Notes under the pieces: model-generated | What the model saw: the letters and a program-made list of their open reading frames with translations, nothing else | Told to the model about the DNA's origin: nothing | Databases searched by the model: none | Origin: Micromonospora arborensis | GTDB taxonomy: Bacteria; Actinomycetota; Actinomycetes; Mycobacteriales; Micromonosporaceae | Assembly (NCBI RefSeq): GCF_003205615.1 | Contig: NZ_PYBV01000036.1 | Location: 1 to 64,000 of the forward strand | Reading direction: 5' to 3' | Length of the DNA stretch: 64,000 bases | Made by a program: the position numbers and the translations under genes | In this document: positions 43,480 to 50,594 of the stretch, one piece after another | Layout of the letters: every line of letters begins with the position of its first letter | Position numbering within the stretch: the stretch's first letter is position 1

Positions 43480-44677
43480 CCGTCGCCTCGACGTCGGCCC
43501 GAGCCGGTCCTCCGTGGACCTGGCCGGTGGGCGGCGATGGCCGGCGGCGGTCGGCGCCTGGCTGGGTATCGGCACCGCGCCAGCCACCCTGGTTCTGGGC
43601 GCGGCGATGGCTGCCCGCCACGGTGGCGCGGTGCCGGTGGCCGGGCTGCTGGTCGGCGCGGCACTCATGGCGGCGCTGCTCTGGGGGCAGGGCCGGATCG
43701 GTCTGCGCCGGCCGCTCGGCGACGGTGGGACGCTGACCGCGGTGCTGCCCGCGTACCTGGGCACCACGTCGCGCCTGCTGCTGGCGGGTGTGCTGACCGT
43801 GTCGATGATCGGCTGGAACGGGTTCAACGTCGGGCTCGGCGGGGCCTCCCTGGCCGCGTTGACGCACCTGCCGGGCTGGGCCGGACCGGCCCTGCTGGAG
43901 GTCGCGGTCCTCGCCGTCTCGTGGGGGCCGGCCCGGCTCGGCAACCGGGTCGCGATCTTCACCACGCTGAGCGCGGTGGTGCTGGTCGGCTGGTGCCTGA
44001 CCGTGCTGCCGCCACCCGCCGCACCGGTCCGCCTCGCCGGCGGCGGGCTCGCCGACGCCGCCGCGTTGATCGGGTACGCGGCCGTGTTCGCGCTGCGCGC
44101 ACCGGACTTCAGCGTCGGCCTGGCCCGGCGGCGGGACCTGGCCTGGTGCGTGGGGCTGCTGATCGGTCCCGCGCTGCTCGGTGTGCTCGCCGGCGCCGGC
44201 CTGTGGCTGCGCACCGGCTCGGCCGACGTGGTCGCGCTGCTAGCCAGCGGCTCGGGGCTGGCCGCGTACGCGAATCTGTTCGTCGCGGTGGCGGTCTTCG
44301 CCGCGGCGCTGACCACCACGTACTCCGGGGCGTTGGCGGTGCGCGGCCTGGCACCGCGGGTGCCGGCCCGTGCGGCGATGCTCGCCGTCGCGGTGCTCGG
44401 CGGGATGCTGGCGGTGGCGCGCTTCGACCGCCTGGTGCTGCCCTGGCTCACCCTGCTGGCCGCCGCGCTGCCCGTGCTGGTGGTGCCGATGGCGACCGAG
44501 GCCGCCGCCCGTCGACGCGGTCGTGCGCCGCGGACCGTGCCCGCCTGGTGCTGGGTGCCGCCGGCGCTGCTGGCGGTCGGCTGCACGCTCGCCGGGGTCG
44601 GCGTCGCGCCGCTGCTCGGGCTGGCCCTCGCCGGGGCGTGCACCCTGCTCTGGCGGCGTCGCGGAGTCGGCGTCTAG
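43472..44677 (+). CDS. Permease, cytosine/purine (NCS1)-like membrane protein
   Basis: About 401 residues, ten to twelve transmembrane helices. GWNGFNVGLGGASLAAL and the overall helix pattern resemble the NCS1/CodB family, but similarity is loose. The start is uncertain: TTG 43472 overlaps the previous stop, and a GTG at 43514 is also in frame. The stop overlaps that of the convergent phosphatase gene by 4 bp. As last gene of the LacI operon it could import or export a nucleobase-like or amide compound. Its last 58 codons recur in decayed form at 47830-48000. Confidence 0.75.
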   Translation: MSDRRLDVGPSRSSVDLAGGRRWPAAVGAWLGIGTAPATLVLGAAMAARHGGAVPVAGLLVGAALMAALLWGQGRIGLRRPLGDGGTLTAVLPAYLGTTSRLLLAGVLTVSMIGWNGFNVGLGGASLAALTHLPGWAGPALLEVAVLAVSWGPARLGNRVAIFTTLSAVVLVGWCLTVLPPPAAPVRLAGGGLADAAALIGYAAVFALRAPDFSVGLARRRDLAWCVGLLIGPALLGVLAGAGLWLRTGSADVVALLASGSGLAAYANLFVAVAVFAAALTTTYSGALAVRGLAPRVPARAAMLAVAVLGGMLAVARFDRLVLPWLTLLAAALPVLVVPMATEAAARRRGRAPRTVPAWCWVPPALLAVGCTLAGVGVAPLLGLALAGACTLLWRRRGVGV

Positions 44678-45399
44678 CGCTGGGTCACGTCAAGCACGAT
44701 GACGGTGACGTTGTCGTGCCCGCCCTGGTCCACCGCCAGGTCGATGAGCTGGTCGGCAACTTCTCCGGGACTCTTGTCGGATGCGAGCGTGGCCCGTATC
44801 CGCTCGTGGGGCACGTAGGAGCTCAGACCGTCAGAGCACAACAGGATTCGGTCACCGGGAGAGAGTTGGAGAGGCGTCAGGTCGGGCGATCGGCCGTCGT
44901 TTCGGCCATCGAGGCAGCGGGTCAGCCTCTCGCCCAGACCCGGCACCTTCGCGGCGTTGGCGACGAGATGTTCGTAGTTGTGATCCTCGCTGATCTGAAG
45001 CATCGCGTTGTCGCGGGAGCCGTGGCGTCGGATCAGGTAGGCGCGGGAGTCCCCGACGTTCGCCACGACCGCCTCGCCGCCGGAGCACAGCAGAGCGACC
45101 AACGTGGTTCCCATCCCGGCCAGCTCCGGGTCCGCGCGGACTTTCCGGCGTAACGCCTCGCTCGCCTCGTTTATCGCCCGTCCCATGAAGCTGGCAAGAT
45201 CCTTCGCTTGGACCGGACGGTCATACGCCGCCAAGGCGTTTGTCACCGTGCTGCTGGCGATGTCACCGGCGACGTGGCCGCCGAGGCCGTCCGCGACGAC
45301 ATAGAGCCACTGCCCTTGGTGGTGGGAGTCCTCGTTCCGTCTACGGACGAGGCCCTGGTGAGTTCGGCTGGCGGCCTCGACAGTGAGGGTGACGGTCAT
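44674..45399 (-). CDS. PP2C-family Ser/Thr protein phosphatase
   Basis: 241 residues with all metal ligands: RRNEDS (Asp24), VVADGLGGH (Asp37), VGDSRAYLI (Asp117), LLCSDGLSSY (Asp190) and GGHDNVTVIV (Asp229). It should be an active soluble Mn/Mg-dependent phosphatase that removes phosphate from proteins. It is similar to PstP-type enzymes, but without a membrane anchor. It overlaps the gntR-type gene by 4 bp (ATGA). No kinase gene is adjacent. First gene inside the probable insertion. Confidence 0.93.
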   Translation of the reverse strand: MTVTLTVEAASRTHQGLVRRRNEDSHHQGQWLYVVADGLGGHVAGDIASSTVTNALAAYDRPVQAKDLASFMGRAINEASEALRRKVRADPELAGMGTTLVALLCSGGEAVVANVGDSRAYLIRRHGSRDNAMLQISEDHNYEHLVANAAKVPGLGERLTRCLDGRNDGRSPDLTPLQLSPGDRILLCSDGLSSYVPHERIRATLASDKSPGEVADQLIDLAVDQGGHDNVTVIVLDVTQR

Positions 45400-46202
45400 G
45401 AGTCACCTCTCGATCCGGCGTCAGGCCACGGCTGCTGGGCGTTCTCGGCACGGTGCAGGACGTGGACCGTCTCGACCCGGTCGCTCGCCACGACGTACTC
45501 GGTCACCTCGACCGGATTGTTGTCGGCACCCGAGGTGCCGACCCGAACGATCTCCAGTACGGGCAGGTTGGTGGGGATCTCCAAGAGGGCGGCTTCGTCC
45601 TTGCTGGGCATCCGGGCTCGGTGAATCTCCATCCAACTGATGGGCCAGTGGCCAGCCTTTTCGATGTGGTGCAGCCACTCGCCCGCAGCGGGGTTCGCGT
45701 CCAGGTTGGCAACGATGTCGGCGACACGCGGATGAATCCACGACACGTTGATCTGGAATGGGGCTTCGGACGCGGGCCCGGTGACCCGAAACCGGCGAAG
45801 CACCTCGGTGCCCGGGTCTACGCCGAGAAGCTTGGCGACGCGGGGATTGTCCAGCCGGGCCGGCGCGCTGACGGCCTCGCCGTGGCGAACCCAAACCTCC
45901 TGGCTGCTCGCCGAGGGGAACGAGTATCCGGTTGCTTGCTCGTTGCGCTTGACCAGGTCACCACGTGGTCGACGGGGGCGCATGGTGCCGTAGCGAACAG
46001 CGATGCCCCGCCCTTGGACGGCCCACAGATAGCCCTCTGTCTCAAGAAGGGCGATGGCCCGACCGACGGTGTCGCGGTTGGCGTCGTACTCGGCAGCGAG
46101 GTCGTTGAGAGTCGGAAGCCGTGCGCCCGGCAACCATTCTCCGGCTTCGATCCGCTCTCGAATCATGGACGCGATGTCGAGGTAGCGCGAGTGCACCGGC
46201 AC
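45396..46202 (-). CDS. GntR/HutC-family transcriptional regulator (UTRA domain)
   Basis: 268 residues. The GntR winged helix (IASMIRERIEAGEWLPGARLPTLNDLAAEYDANRDTVGRAIALLETEGYL, about 10-60) is followed by a UTRA ligand domain. I choose GTG 46202, with AAGGG 7 bp before it; a GTG at 46208 is in frame but too close to the ribosome site. It heads an operon with the phosphatase. A perfect GATTGTC/GACAATC palindrome directly upstream is its probable operator, implying autoregulation. Confidence 0.9.
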   Translation of the reverse strand: MPVHSRYLDIASMIRERIEAGEWLPGARLPTLNDLAAEYDANRDTVGRAIALLETEGYLWAVQGRGIAVRYGTMRPRRPRGDLVKRNEQATGYSFPSASSQEVWVRHGEAVSAPARLDNPRVAKLLGVDPGTEVLRRFRVTGPASEAPFQINVSWIHPRVADIVANLDANPAAGEWLHHIEKAGHWPISWMEIHRARMPSKDEAALLEIPTNLPVLEIVRVGTSGADNNPVEVTEYVVASDRVETVHVLHRAENAQQPWPDAGSRGDS

Positions 46203-46217
46203 GCCCACACCCTTCCC

Positions 46218-46257
46218 GATTGTCCCATGACAATCCTTGACTCTGGGTCAGATTGTC
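46218..46257. promoter_or_regulatory. GntR-type operator with extra half-site
   Basis: GATTGTC-CCAT-GACAATC (46218-46235) is a perfect inverted repeat with 7-bp arms. A third GATTGTC half-site follows at 46251-46257. It lies 16 bp before the regulator's GTG. Confidence 0.7.
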
Positions 46258-46303
46258 CCCACACTCGCGCCCGGTTGGCGACACCGAATGCAGGTGAGCT
46301 GAA

Positions 46304-46810
46304 TCAGTAGCCCGGTTCGTCGCCCGCGGCCAGCCGGGCCGCTGCCTCGGCGGGCGTGTCGTCGTAGCCGGGCCGAGCCAGGAGCACCGATTGGAAGAAG
46401 CGGCCCTGCTCGTCGTCCGGGTCGTCTTCCTCGCTGAACGGCCGCCACAGCGCGAGGTGCAGCTTTCGCGCGGTGAACCCGTCGTCGTCCTCGTTCGGCA
46501 CGATGTCGATATGGCGACGGAGGCGCTCCACGACCTCCAGCGCCGGCAGCCCGAAGACATCGACGTCGCGGTAGCGCACCACGTCCTGCTCGTGCGGACG
46601 CCACACCTCGATCGCGTTGACCCGGCCCCGCGTCGGCCCGACCCCGAACCCCACGCTGAACCCCAGCCCGCTCGGCAGATGCAGGACCAGTTCGCCATGG
46701 ACGGTCGGCGTCAGCCGGCCCAGCGTTTCGAGCGCCCCACGGGCCTCGTCGATCGTCATGCCGAGCGAAAGCGGACCCACCCCGCGCGGTGGGTCGAGCA
46801 CGAACTCCAT
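46304..46810 (-). CDS. Conserved hypothetical protein
   Basis: 168 residues, soluble, acidic, no signal or membrane segment. It begins MEFVLDPPRGVGPLSLGMT, a start I recall from small actinobacterial proteins of unknown function, often near toxin-immunity or stress genes. The C-terminal half is rich in Asp/Glu. The ATG at 46810 is the only reasonable start. It is on the same strand as, and upstream of, the gntR-type gene, but separated by about 100 bp that contain the operator. No function can be assigned. Confidence 0.7.
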   Translation of the reverse strand: MEFVLDPPRGVGPLSLGMTIDEARGALETLGRLTPTVHGELVLHLPSGLGFSVGFGVGPTRGRVNAIEVWRPHEQDVVRYRDVDVFGLPALEVVERLRRHIDIVPNEDDDGFTARKLHLALWRPFSEEDDPDDEQGRFFQSVLLARPGYDDTPAEAAARLAAGDEPGY

Positions 46811-46893
46811 CCGCTGATCATCGCAGCCCGCTCATGGGCGTACGCAATCGGACCAGTCGGCACAACTCCTCAGACAAGCAGAGGAGTATGATC

Positions 46894-46989
46894 ATGGCCG
46901 TGGACTGGGACCTGGTCCTGCTCGGGCAGACGTCAGCGCAGTGGCCAAGGTCCTCCTCGCTCCTCTCACTTCAGGAGGACCCCCCGTGA
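46894..46989 (+). CDS. Possible 31-residue leader ORF
   Basis: ATG 46894 has GAGGAG 7 bp upstream, and the frame (starting Met-Ala-Val-Asp-Trp-Asp) stops at 46989, overlapping the ABC gene's GTG by 4 bp. It could be a translated leader coupled to the ATPase gene, or chance. No family recognised. Confidence 0.3.
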   Translation: MAVDWDLVLLGQTSAQWPRSSSLLSLQEDPP

Positions 46990-47801
46990 CGGACGCCGTC
47001 CTGAAGTTGGAAGACGTCACCTTCCGTCGTGGCCAAGACCTCATCATCCGCGGCCTCAGCCTGACGGTCCACCGAGGCGAGCACTGGGCGCTCCTGGGCC
47101 CGAACGGCGCTGGCAAGAGCACGCTGCTCAATTTCTGCGGAGCGTGGGCCCATCCCACTTCCGGTGTCGTCAGTGTGCTGGGGCGGCGACTCGGGCGCGT
47201 GGAGCTGCAGGCGCTGCGGCGCGACATCGGCCACGTCGATCCCCGCCACCCGCTGCGGTCGCCGCTCTCGGTGCGCGAGGTCGTCCTGACCGGCATCACC
47301 GGCACGATCGAGACGCCCATGCGCTGGACGCCCGCCGCGGAACAGGTCGAGAAGGCCGACTCGCTCATCGCCTCGGTCGGCCTGGCTCACCGCCGCACAG
47401 CGGCGTGGCCCGTCCTGTCTCAAGGAGAACGAGGGCGCGTCCTTATCGCCCGCGCCCTGGCCGGTGACCCGCGGCTGCTCCTGCTCGACGAGCCGACCAC
47501 GGGTCTCGACGTCGCCGCCCGCGAGCAACTTCTGGAGACGATCGCGCACGTGGTCAGCGCGACTCCCGACCTTGCGTCGGTCATCGTCACCCATCATCTG
47601 GAGGAGCTGCCGGCGACGACCACGCACGCGCTGCTCATCTCCGAGGGTCTCGCCGTTGCCAGCGGTCGCGCCGAAGCCGCCATCACCTCCGATGCGATCT
47701 CCCGTGCCTTCAAGCACCCCATCGACGTCCAGCGCACCGAGGGGCGATGGCACGCGAGAGCACGTGCGTCAGGTGTGCGACTGGGCCACGTCGCCCATTA
47801 A
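46986..47801 (+). CDS. Stand-alone ABC transporter ATPase
   Basis: 271 residues. Walker A GPNGAGKST (38-46), signature LSQGERGRVLIARAL (144-158), Walker B LLLLDEPTTGLD (about 164-175) and H-loop VTHHLEELP. The signature has Gln in place of the usual Gly, a change seen in ModF/iron-type cytoplasmic ATPases. GGAGGA lies 6 bp before GTG 46986. There is no permease or binding-protein gene nearby, so its partner is encoded elsewhere or was lost when the region was inserted. Confidence 0.9.
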   Translation: MTDAVLKLEDVTFRRGQDLIIRGLSLTVHRGEHWALLGPNGAGKSTLLNFCGAWAHPTSGVVSVLGRRLGRVELQALRRDIGHVDPRHPLRSPLSVREVVLTGITGTIETPMRWTPAAEQVEKADSLIASVGLAHRRTAAWPVLSQGERGRVLIARALAGDPRLLLLDEPTTGLDVAAREQLLETIAHVVSATPDLASVIVTHHLEELPATTTHALLISEGLAVASGRAEAAITSDAISRAFKHPIDVQRTEGRWHARARASGVRLGHVAH

Positions 47802-47829
47802 CGCTCAGCCGGGTGACGCCCAGGTGAAG

Positions 47830-48000
47830 GCCGCCGCCCGTCGGCGCGGTCGTACTTCGTACCGTGGCGGCCTGGTGTGGGGTGCCGCCGGTGTTGCTGG
47901 CGGTGGTCCGCACGCTCGCCGGGGCGGGCGTCGCCCCACTGCTCGGACTGGCCCTGGCCGAGGCGTGCGCGGTGCTCTGGCAACGCCGAGGGAGCGCGGA
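47830..48000 (+). pseudogene. Decayed copy of the NCS1-like permease 3' end
   Basis: This stretch matches 44501-44671, the last about 57 codons of the permease gene, at roughly four bases in five. It has a 2-bp deletion near 47860 that shifts the frame, and the original stop is lost. Recovered peptide pieces such as LLGLALAEAC and LAGAGVAPLLG match the C-terminal helix of the intact permease. No upstream permease sequence is present. It marks the right edge of the phosphatase-to-ABC segment. Confidence 0.8.
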
Positions 48001-48011
48001 CCGGGCGGCTC

Positions 48012-48530
48012 CTAACGGGTGGCGTGCGGGCCGTGGTCGCTGACCTGGGCGTCGAACCAGTGGTGCAGGGCATCGCGAAGCTCGTTGTCGTCGGTGGTGT
48101 AGGTGACGCGCGCGCCGCCGGGGATGGTTCCGTACTCGATGGTGATGCGGCCGCCGTGTGCCCGAAGCGTTGCCAGGCCGGGCATCCCGGTGCCGTGGAT
48201 GCGGGCGGGATCGCTGAAGTCGCCGCGCCGGAACCGCTCGACCTCTGCGGTCAGATGTCGTTGGACAAGGGAGATCTGGGTGGTGTCCCGAGGGTCGTCG
48301 GCGACGACGGTCTGCACGCCGCCGGTGTCGGTCCTGGTGAAACGGTGCGTGGTGCGGTCCAGGTCGAACGGCATGACTGACGCGCCTCGCTCGGCGACGT
48401 CGGCCTGTCGGCTGGAGGTGGGCGTTGTCGACGGTGTGGAGTCGTCGGCGCAGCCGCCGCTCAGCGCGGCGACAGCGACGGCCGTCAGGAGCAGGGCCCG
48501 ATGGGAACGAGGGCGGTCAGAACGGTTCAC
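48012..48530 (-). CDS. Small secreted lipoprotein
   Basis: 172 residues. A basic n-region, hydrophobic core and lipobox (LSGGC, Cys27) are clear. A Ser/Thr/Pro linker and a domain of about 110 residues of unknown type follow. I choose GTG 48530, with GGAGG 6 bp before it; it overlaps the MarR gene by 14 bp, so the two are co-transcribed. No recognised motif, so no function is offered. Its expression probably follows MarR autoregulation. Confidence 0.8.
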   Translation of the reverse strand: MNRSDRPRSHRALLLTAVAVAALSGGCADDSTPSTTPTSSRQADVAERGASVMPFDLDRTTHRFTRTDTGGVQTVVADDPRDTTQISLVQRHLTAEVERFRRGDFSDPARIHGTGMPGLATLRAHGGRITIEYGTIPGGARVTYTTDDNELRDALHHWFDAQVSDHGPHATR

Positions 48531-48954
48531 CGGTGGCCTCCGCGAGGGTCTGGAGCGCATGCACCACTGCCGTGCGCTGGTCGTCGGGGACGCGATCGAG
48601 CAGGGCGCTGAGCCGGTCCCGGCGGGCGTCGGCCTGCCGGGCGGCGGCAGTGGTGCCGGCGGCAGTCAGCAGAAGCAGAACACCACGCCCGTCACCCTCG
48701 GCTGTCTCTCGGTGCACCCAGCCCCGGTTGACCAGGTTGGTGACCAGGCGGCTGACGCTGCTCTTCTCCAGCCGCAGCCGGCGAGCCAACTCCACCTGCC
48801 GGATCTGCCCCTCTCGGGCGATCTCCACCATGGCGTGCGCCTCCGACACCGGCAGTGGCTGCCCGCAGGGGGTCCGGTCGGGCTGATGGAGGCCGAAGTT
48901 GCGGACGAACCGCATCAGGGCCTCCTGCGCCGCGTCGAGTTCACCAGCCTGCAT
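48517..48954 (-). CDS. MarR-family transcriptional regulator
   Basis: 145 residues with a winged helix: SEAHAMVEIAREGQIRQVELARRLRLEKSSVSRLVTNLVNRGWVHRE (about 37-83), flanked by dimerisation helices. The ATG at 48954 sits right beside two GGTT...AACC palindromes shared with the divergent acetyltransferase gene, so it should regulate itself and that gene. Downstream is a coupled lipoprotein gene. Confidence 0.92.
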   Translation of the reverse strand: MQAGELDAAQEALMRFVRNFGLHQPDRTPCGQPLPVSEAHAMVEIAREGQIRQVELARRLRLEKSSVSRLVTNLVNRGWVHRETAEGDGRGVLLLLTAAGTTAAARQADARRDRLSALLDRVPDDQRTAVVHALQTLAEATGEPF

Positions 48955-48992
48955 GGTTCGACGGTACAACCGGATGGTTCGACTGTGCAACC
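48955..48992. promoter_or_regulatory. Paired MarR operators
   Basis: Two near-identical 17-bp palindromes, GGTTCGACGGTACAACC (48955-48971) and GGTTCGACTGTGCAACC (48976-48992), have starts 21 bp apart, about two helical turns. They lie between the MarR and acetyltransferase genes. Confidence 0.75.
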
Positions 48993-49037
48993 ATTGTGGA
49001 GAACGGGCTCGCATCGGATTCCTGCGGAGGACAAGAC

Positions 49038-50360
49038 ATGACAACGGCAAGCGACCGTTACGTGGTCCGGCCCGGCCGAGCCAGCGACGCCGCTGAACTC
49101 GCCCGACTGCACGCCTCGGTCCAGCTTCAGGCGGTGACCGGCGGCCAGCCGCACCCCGGCATCGCTGCCTGGGTGGAGGACCTGCTGGATGGTCATCCCT
49201 CTGTCGTGCCCGACGACTTCCTGGTTGCCGAGGACTCGGCCACCGGCCGCCCGGTGGCAAGTCTGGTGGGGTTGCGGCAGCACTGGAGCCTTGCCGGGGT
49301 GCGGCTGCCGGTTGCCCAGGTCGAGCTGGTCGGTACGGCACCGGAGCACCGCGGAAACCGGCTCACCGAACGGATGTTCGCCGCACTGCACCAGCGGTAC
49401 GCGGCAGATGGCGTGCCGGTGCAGGTGATCGAGGGGATCCCGTACTTCTATCGGCGGCTCGGCTACGAGTACGCCCTGGCGAACGACGGTGCTCCGACGG
49501 TGCCCGCCGCCGCGCTGCTGGCCATCGAGCACGATCGCTCCGCCAGCCTGACGGTCCGCCCGGCCACCGTCGCCGACGCGGACGCGCTCGCCGGCATCGA
49601 CCGACGGCTCGCCGACGGCGATGCCCTGGTCTGCCCGAGAGACGCCGGGGTGTGGCGGTACGAGATCGCCGGTCGCCGTCCGGCGGATCTCGCCCGGCGC
49701 GTGGTCACCGTGCTGGTCCAGGGCGGCGACGTGTGTGGTTATCTGGTGCACGGTTCCCGGCTCTCCGCCGCCGGTGAGCTGAACGTGTTCGCCGCCGCAG
49801 TCGACCAGCCGGCCGACTGGCCGCAGGCCGCCGCCGCCATGCACACGCACCTCACTCACGCTGGCCGGCGGTACGAGGCGTCGGCGGAAGGGCCGTTCAC
49901 GGCGGTGCGGCCCATCCTCGGCCCGGAGCACCCACTGGTTCGGCTCAGCCCGGCCGGCGTACCGAGGCGGCCCAGAGGCTGGTACGTCCGCTCCGGTGAT
50001 CCGGCCGACCTGCTTGCCCGGCTGCGACCGCTGCTGCGGGCACGCTGGCAGGCAGCCGACCTGCGCTGGCACGAGCCGACGATGACCATCGACATGTACG
50101 GCCGCGCCGCCCGACTCGAGTTCACCGACGGCAGACTGACTGACGTGATCGGCGTGCGTGGCGCCGTCAGCCCGTCCACCGAACCTGGAACCCATGCCGC
50201 CATCCCACCGGGCGCCCTGCTCCAGTTGGCCCTCGGTCACCGCACCCTGCCCGAGGTGTTGCACACCTGGCCAGACTGCCTCCTGGGCGACCGTCGTACC
50301 GAGCAGTTCTTGACAGCGGCCTTTCCCCGGGTGCCGGTCCAGGTCTGGCCCCGCAACTGA
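49038..50360 (+). CDS. Eis-like GNAT N-acetyltransferase
   Basis: 440 residues in the Eis arrangement: an N-terminal GNAT domain with the acetyl-CoA motif QVELVGTAPEHRGNRLTERMF (about 94-114), a second degenerate GNAT domain, and a C-terminal sterol-carrier-like domain (about 330-440). Eis enzymes acetylate amines on many substrates, including aminoglycosides and peptides. ATG 49038 has GCGGAGG 7 bp upstream. It is probably under the divergent MarR regulator. Two tandem hairpins follow. Confidence 0.85.
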   Translation: MTTASDRYVVRPGRASDAAELARLHASVQLQAVTGGQPHPGIAAWVEDLLDGHPSVVPDDFLVAEDSATGRPVASLVGLRQHWSLAGVRLPVAQVELVGTAPEHRGNRLTERMFAALHQRYAADGVPVQVIEGIPYFYRRLGYEYALANDGAPTVPAAALLAIEHDRSASLTVRPATVADADALAGIDRRLADGDALVCPRDAGVWRYEIAGRRPADLARRVVTVLVQGGDVCGYLVHGSRLSAAGELNVFAAAVDQPADWPQAAAAMHTHLTHAGRRYEASAEGPFTAVRPILGPEHPLVRLSPAGVPRRPRGWYVRSGDPADLLARLRPLLRARWQAADLRWHEPTMTIDMYGRAARLEFTDGRLTDVIGVRGAVSPSTEPGTHAAIPPGALLQLALGHRTLPEVLHTWPDCLLGDRRTEQFLTAAFPRVPVQVWPRN

Positions 50361-50368
50361 CCGCACCT

Positions 50369-50402
50369 GCGGGTATCCCTACCCGCGGGTATCCGTACCC
50401 GC
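50369..50402 (+). terminator. Tandem hairpins after the Eis-like gene
   Basis: Two 18-bp palindromes with identical arms (GCGGGTA/TACCCGC), at 50369-50386 and 50385-50402, share two bases. They lie 9 bp after the stop, so they are probably a double terminator. Confidence 0.7.
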
Positions 50403-50428
50403 GCACCCTGCCTGGGCAGCGCCTGAGC

Positions 50429-50497
50429 AACATGATCTAGTCGCGGCTGGCAGAACATGATCTTATACGCACCAGCGATCCGTAACAGTTCGCGAAC
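50429..50497 (+). promoter_or_regulatory. Direct repeats and palindrome before the PA-domain subtilase
   Basis: AACATGATCT occurs at 50429 and again at 50454 (25 bp apart). The second copy runs into TTATACG, a possible -10 region. GTTCGCGAAC (50488-50497) is a perfect palindrome. The rest of 50361-50594 is leader sequence with AAAGGAG at 50584-50590. Confidence 0.4.
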
Positions 50498-50594
50498 CTC
50501 CGATTAACCGTCGGCGGCTTAGGTGGGGGTGCGCTCCCATCAGCGGATCGTGATCGAAGAACAGCTCCACAAGGGAGCACTTGAAAGGAGCCTC

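Noticed and set aside
50488..50497. LexA/SOS box
   Set aside because: GTTCGCGAAC is palindromic but lacks the CGAAC-N4-GTTCG spacing of actinobacterial SOS boxes, and the downstream gene is a protease.
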